Below are positions 12,918 through 20,456 of a stretch of DNA of 32,500 nucleotides, piece after piece; position 1 is the stretch's first letter; each line of letters begins with the position of its first letter. Position numbers and translations under genes: made by a program. The DNA lies in the NCBI GenBank assembly GCA_012295275.1, contig CM022673.1, positions 7,492,811-7,525,310 on the forward strand. Reading direction: 5' to 3'. The stretch comes from Chrysomallon squamiferum. Taxonomy: Eukaryota; Mollusca; Gastropoda; Neomphalida; Peltospiridae. The notes beneath the pieces are model-generated. The model was given only the letters and a program-made list of their open reading frames with translations. It had not been told where the DNA came from and did no database searches.

Positions 12918-15900
12918 TTTTTGTTGTTGTTGTTTTTATTCTATTTTTAAAAATTTAAAAATATATTGAAATATAGAGTTAGAAAAAGATGCAGAAAGAC
13001 AATGGTTAAAAAATGATAACAATATTTTATATCAAATATAGACAGAGATAGAGATAATTTTATCCTAACAAAGGATATAAAGTTAAACACTTAAGAGTTG
13101 GCCATTCTAACCAGTTTTATAGAATTTAACCGTTAAAAGATAGTGTTTTTACATATTTTCAACGGAACTTAAGACACGTGGAAATAAAGCCCGAGGCGTT
13201 TTCACTCGGCAATTTATTGACAAACCTGTAAACGGTATCTTTTAAACCAGTCATGGAAGAGCGTCGAGAGTTGGTCAACGGGTGAGTTTTCCGTTCTTCA
13301 CGGTGATCGGGTGGTTGTAAACATGGCCGACGCAAACAGATTTTTATCGATATCAGTTCGATTCATTTCCGTCGCAGTGCTATCAGTCGTACTTACAAAC
13401 CTATTGAGATGACAAGCGCACACAGTTCATACAACTTAGTGAGAAATATTGGCAATGCAGAATTAAAGTTCAAATGGTTGTTTACTGACACAACAACCCA
13501 AAATATTGAGGTTAGTTCTGTGAAGAAAAAAAAAAAGAACCATGTTAAATTCTGTAATCTCCTTCTAAGTTTATGGTTTGAATCGAGTTTTACTGCGCAT
13601 TTTGTTTGTTTTTTAAAGCCGAATTTAGGAAAGATTTAAAACAGTTATTCGCAAGCGCCGTTTTATTGCTGTCTAGATTAGTAATGACAGATGAAAATCT
13701 GCTAATGATTTTAAAAGAATAATGGTCGGATATGAAATAAAATTAGTCCGCTCATTCAGTTCTTTCTATTCTCTGTTTTGTTTTCTTTTCAATATACAAC
13801 AGAGCCAATTGATATTGCTTTATTATTATCTATAGATAAACAAAAATAAATAAAAATAATTTCATGAAGCATTTATAATAAGTCTGAAATGTGTTATTAA
13901 TCAGAAAAAGGCAAATGGCCTTTAGCAGGTATGTTCATAAAGTTATATCTACTAAAATTTGTTATTGGTTTCTCCAATTTTTCTACGAACTAGTTCAGGG
14001 GTTAGAGCACTTCGCTGTTGATGAAATACATTTGCCCTCCGCTCCCTACTTCATTGACATCGAATAGTTATCTAGTTTGACAGTACTTTCCTTTGTATTT
14101 GTTAGAAAATTCATATATAAATTTTGTTTCAATATATACGTATGTATGTATGTGTGTATGTATATGTATGTATATGTAAGTACGTATTTATATTTGTGTG
14201 TGTATCTGTCCGTGCATATGCATAATATATCTACGTTTGTGCGGCAAAACACATTATATCATTCAACACACCAATAATATTTAACGGTTATTGCTTTCAG
14301 TATATAACTGTTAAGAGGTAAACTTTATCATCTTTGTCAGGCAGGCCACGCCACGAGCATCCACCAGTTAACGGTTTATTGTAAATAATTGTCCAGTTCG
14401 TTTAAGATGCTCTGAGGTCTTCGCGGCTCGCTGGGCGGCTACCAAAACCCAACACAAAGAGATAAACGACGAAACGTGCCTCAGTAAACAATTATTCGGT
14501 CATGAAAAATCTCTTCCATCGCTTGTAAGTGCTAGAAGATAGTAGAGCAGCATTGATTTCTTCCTCTGGTATTGTTTCCTTGCCATTCTCTTGGAAGTTC
14601 CATCCCCGCGGTGAAGATTCATTCTCAACCCTTTAATTGCCTCTGTGCGATGCGAAATCGTATCAGCGGTTAACGAAGTCTGAGGTGACATGTTTTTTGG
14701 GGGGGAAATCTGGATAGCGTAGTCGATAATTATTAAAATTTACCACGTTGTCATCATCCGCATTAAATGTTACCCATCTTGATATTTGACGGCCAGTTTT
14801 ATTGGCGAACAAAAAAAAAGTTAAATATTTTTCGCAATACGCCTACTGAAATTTTTTTTTTTTTTTTTTTTTTATAATTATTTTTATTCAGTTAAAGTCG
14901 TAAAAAAAATAGTCGTTTATTATGCTAACCGTTTCACACTATCTTACCAACCTATAAATAAATTACAGACAGATAACTTTCCTCGTTAGTTATGAATACA
15001 AAGTTTCTGAAATTACTTTCAATAATTAAATTTAATTTCAGCTAGATAGATGTGGGTTTTTTTTTTTTACAGACACGTTAACACATTTTAAAAATTAACC
15101 TTATTTACAGTTTCAGTTTATAATTAATATTTAAAGTGGAAAATTCGGCTATTGCTCCAAGTGTTGCTAAAAAGGAACTGCATCAGTTAATACACGTTGT
15201 TATAGGCAGGAAAGCACATACCATAACCTATGGAGGCACCCTGTAGCTGGAAATAATAATAAAAAAAAAAAAAAAAAAACATTGCGTGACGGTTAATGAA
15301 AACCGTTATGTTTTTCTAAGTATAGGGGTAATTGCAAATACTATTATTATTATTATTATTAGTTAACATTAAACTATGGTGGTTCAGGTCTATAAAATAT
15401 ATTTAATTCAAAGGCGAAATTGGAAAAGAAATAACTAAAAACAGAGGGAAGAATCTATACTTTATCATCAACATCATCATCATCATCATCATCATTATTA
15501 TTATTATTAATGTTACTGTTGTGTAGTATAGTAGTAGTGGTTGTTGTTGTTACCATCAGCATTATTTTAAAATATATAGCTTTCTTTTGATTTTAATTTG
15601 GGTTTTTTTCTTCAGAAAATCTAAAGAAGAACGCCTGAAAAAGTCTATTCTAATTTTTTCCTTTTTACTAAAACTGTTCACAGCCAAGAATTCTTCTATC
15701 TACACAGGAAATCTTCCGCTTCTGTTGTTTTCTTCACTCATATTCAAAATTTACATCTTTTCATTATTTCTTTTTCTATCTATGTTTTTGTCCATATTTG
15801 TATAACTATACGCCGGTATTTGTAAACAGCGAAAGAGTCTGACATTTATTAATGCTGTTTACATCCAGTATCTTGCCTCAGTCGCTGTTTTATCACACTG

Positions 15901-16261
15901 TCGTGTCTTTCATCTGGATTGGTTCTTATAGACACAAGGTTTAATGTGCTTCCTTGTTAAGTAAATAAGTCTTCTGCTTTGTTTATTAACATAGTTAATT
16001 TCGGTGAAATAGTTTTAGCAGTAGCTACATATAGTTATGTACACGGATACAGACATATACACACCTACAGGCACATACATAAATAATTTAAAAAAAAGAA
16101 ATCAGTAATGATATTACTATTATTAATGATAAAAATTGATATATATATATACAAATTTTTTTTTTTTTTTTATTGTTTTTTCGAACGTATGAAAGAATAG
16201 TTATCGCGAAATCTGGAATTATGTTTGCTCGAAACCAGGAGATATAAAACATAGATAGATG

Positions 16262-16326
<65 letters not shown>

Positions 16327-19300
16327 GGATAGATAGATTTATATTATGTTTTCTATAACGGACTGGCTTTAATGCTCATTCGTAAAAGAGTTATAACATT
16401 TACAACTTTATTTTTCATTATCTTGTTTTTTAACACATCGGACACTAGAGAGTGCGAGAGAGAGTTAAAAAAGAATTGATTTGACTTTTGCTATCAAACA
16501 TTGTCTGGAGGTAATCTGCATTATTAAACAATAATCGCATATTTTTTTTTCGAATTTTTCGCTGAAATGTCAAAGACTTGTATAGAGGTGGAAAAAAGAA
16601 ACAAAGAAAATTGAAAGAAAAGAAAGTAAAAAAAATAATAAAAACGCTAGAGATAAATTAACATATATTATTTCAGTTTTAGGAAGTTCTAAGGGAAATA
16701 GTTTAATATCATTTCTTAAGTTAAAACTAAACGTAGGTATGGATTTTAAATATTTCGGTTAAAACAAACGTATGTGTATTAAATCGAAATTAAAATGAGA
16801 ATGAGAGAAAGAGTGATTGCTTTGAGTGACAGGGGGACAGCGAAGAGAGAAAGAGGGAGAAGTAAGGGAAGGAGTTAAAGAGAAAGAACGAAAAATAAAA
16901 AAAACTGAAGAAAGAAAGAGAAGAAATAAATAAAAGAATGACTGAAATAGACACAGAGAGCGTAGGGACAGAGAAAATGATGAAGTTACAAAATAACAGA
17001 GAACGAATGAGATTGAAAATCCCAAACACAAATCTCTTCAAACGATAAAAATTAGCTCATTTTTTTAATTATTATTACATGTATGTGTTTCAGCAATAAA
17101 ACCACAACATTAACAATTCCATTTAATTATTTAGTATCAAAAAAAAAAAAAAAAAAAAAAAATTAAAGGTTCTCTACCGTTGTTGTTGAAATATAATTAT
17201 ACTAACAATTCCCTTGTTTAATGTATTGAATAACAGATTTTTTTGTATAAGTATTTTTAACTGGTAATGTTTGTTTGAGTAACATGAAGTGGATTCTACT
17301 TACTTGACTCAGAAGCAAACAATTAGTCACGCCGTGCGTAACACAAACTAAACGACGACTAACAATAAACCTAGTTTTCGCTATAAAAGACAACCCATGT
17401 GTACACGTTCAACTCGGGTTCTTCTCGAGGGAGTAAGGTATCTTGGGACACGCAGGATTGGTATTAAATCAATACAGTAAAATGAATGTCTTCCTGGTAA
17501 AAACAACTGTGCCTGTATAAAAATCTGGGATGAGTATGTTTTTGTTAAGCACAGAGGTGTCATGTTGACTGGTCGATGAAAAAAAAAAAAAATCTAATAA
17601 ATGCTGAAATGATTCGTGTCTGAATACATCACGTACAGTTTTAAATACACGTTCACGTATACACACGCATTCATGCAAACCTCGATTTGCCATTATCTCA
17701 TAATGTGTGTGTGTATCTGTGTGTGTGTGTGTGTGTGTGTGTCTGTGTGTATATACCTGTAAATGTGAGTACATAAAAAAAACTATCGTCATTTAGATAT
17801 AGCGGAGCGGAATGCAGTTCGTACGTTGGGGAATTCGAATCCCTGGCAGTAAGGGTTACTGTAATTGAATATGTTCTTCTCAATAATAATAAAATTCATT
17901 ATAAAATCTAGTGCAATGTTAGAAAAACGAATGTATTCGCTCGTTCATTCACTCCTTAATTCACCCAGTCAGCCAGTTAATTAATTAATGAACTGCCAAC
18001 TGTTCGTCATAATCTCTGGAGTAATTTGTAATTATACAACCACGGTATCATACAACAATACTGAAGCTAGCATAAAACAGACGATTCTTTTATTGTATGG
18101 CTACTTAATCATTATTACGTCATCATGCTATGTATAATATAATTAGCTGCAAAAATTATTCCTTGTGTTTTTCAGGTAATTTCGAAGTACCGTCCTTAGT
18201 TTCTGGTCGAATAGGATCGAAAACACGTCTAGAGTGTCGTTTAAACGGCGGCTATCGTTGGTACGTCATCTCGTGGTATAAAGTTGACTCCAAAGGGAAA
18301 AAAGAACTCTTGGTTAGCCTCCCGTCTGATACGAAGACACCCGATTGGTCGACAACGGACTCTGGTTACCGACGGCGCATGCGTCCGAAGATATCCATAG
18401 AGAAGTTTCGGACTGAATTCAACTTGGAGCTGGCACATTTGTCGTGTGAAGATGAAGGGCAAATTTTTCAGTGCATCATCATAGGACAGACTGGAACAAT
18501 GAGTGGAACTACTCGCATACATACTTACAGTATGCAAACATCTATATAATTATATGTATATTTTACAGTGCAAAGTTATATATTTAAATATACATATACA
18601 TACACATACATACACATACATACATACATACATACATTCATACATATTCAATTTTTCTTCTTTTTTCTTTTTCTTTTTCGTTTGGTCTTCTTTATATTCT
18701 TTATTTATTTCTGCCTGTCTTTCTTTCTATTTGTGTTTTCTTTATTTCTGCTTGTTTTTATAATCGTTTGTTTCCTATATCCATAATAAATATGCAGTAC
18801 GAAAGAAAATAATTTGCCTAAAACGTACTCAGAATTTTACAAAATTTAATTTAGAAAATTATATTGTACTACATTACCTTAACCTATGTTATATCATGTC
18901 ATGTCATATTGCCATAATCATATCACATTATATATATAATATTAGTATATTTACGGTATATTTTTATATATCGCCACATAATTAAGATGTGTATTTACAA
19001 ATGTTTTTGTGGGGTTTTTTCAATTAACATTTCAAATAAATTTTCAAGACCATTAATTTTACACATGATAATAAGTCTTCGTAATTTCAGGCGAACCATC
19101 ACGACCACAGATACATTACGACTACCTTTATATCGAAATGAATTCGTCATTCGAAATTGACTGTCAAGCCGACGTGGGATTTCCTCCAAAGAAAATTGTG
19201 TGGATGTACAAATCTGCCAAACAAAATGACTTCCATGTGCTTAGGTCGCAACAGCCGCAAACCCAAGTGTCGTCAGAGGACTGCCACATTATAGCCAGGC

Positions 19301-20373
19301 GACCAGTGAACGTGTTCATGGATAAAGAAAATTCAGGAGCAATCTATAGGTGTACGATCGAGGGATACGATTTTAAGAATCAGAAATATTTTGATGAAGT
19401 CACTGTGCAGTTACCAAGTATGTCCTTTATATCTCTGTGGACTATTTTATTAATTTTAATGTTTTATATCATTATCATCATCATAATTAGAAAAAACACC
19501 TGGACTATTTTATTAATTTTAATATTTTTTATCATTATCATCATCATAATTAGAAAAACACCGAGTTATCAATAAGGTAAAAAAAATGTCATGAAAAAAA
19601 TAAAATAAAATAATAATAATAATAATAATAATGAAAACATGGTAATAATATGAACCACTCTCTTTGATAGTGTGGTATTTTCATGGGTCTAGAATTAACT
19701 GAGATGTTAAGTAGCTGCATCTCTCAGTCAACAAATTCTCTCACACACCATCTGTAAAATAATATACAGCTACATACTTTCATAGGAATATAAGACGAAT
19801 GCTTCACAAGTGAAAACATTCCCAACGCAATCAAAATAATGAAATCTTACTACCGTATGATCTGGAAAAAAAAAACTCGTACTCTTATGTCGCAAGGTTG
19901 TGTTGTAGATTTATCGTTACACGGGGAAAGTAATTTCATAAAATTTTAACTATGATGTTGATTACAATGCCAAGAATATTGGGTCTTATTTCTATTTTAA
20001 GACCTGTATCAGATCGATTTAAAATCAGTATGTTACTGTAAACCTCTCTGAGGATTAAACGTATATCGTGCAAGGGTTTGGGTGAAAATGGTTGGTTATT
20101 ACTTTAATATATTGCAACTGTTGTTATTGTTGTTATTTGTTGTTATTTGTTGGTCTTCGTCTTCCTTTTCTTCTTCTAATGATTATTATTATTAAAGACT
20201 CGTACATATACTGAAAGATATGGATTGAAAGAGCGAGTGAAATACACAGAGGGGGAAAGATAGATAATGATATTGTAAGTCTAAAGAAAAAGAAAATTAA
20301 AAGAGAGAGAATTAAATACTTAGCTCCAAGATAAACTATTTTAGAAACTAATGAATCATCTAAATGATTCACA

Positions 20374-20456
<83 letters not shown>

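Larger units (their letters stand above)
482..18175 (+). other. Intron 1 of the Ig gene (17.7 kb)
   Basis: The donor GTAAGT is at 482 and the acceptor, TGTTTTTCAG, ends at 18175. It separates the signal-peptide exon from the first Ig exon, a common layout for secreted and membrane Ig proteins. The content is described in the entries below. No complete nested gene could be supported in it on either strand. Confidence 0.75.

Noticed and set aside
13254-13290. Alternative first exon MEERRELVNG followed by GTGAGT
   Set aside because: Its donor would leave phase 2, but Ig exon 2 needs phase 1. Joining would give an immediate TAA, so it cannot be a coding alternative start for this gene.
16759-17041. 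Ser/Phe/Leu-rich minus-strand frames
   Set aside because: Shadows of a purine-rich block; low complexity.
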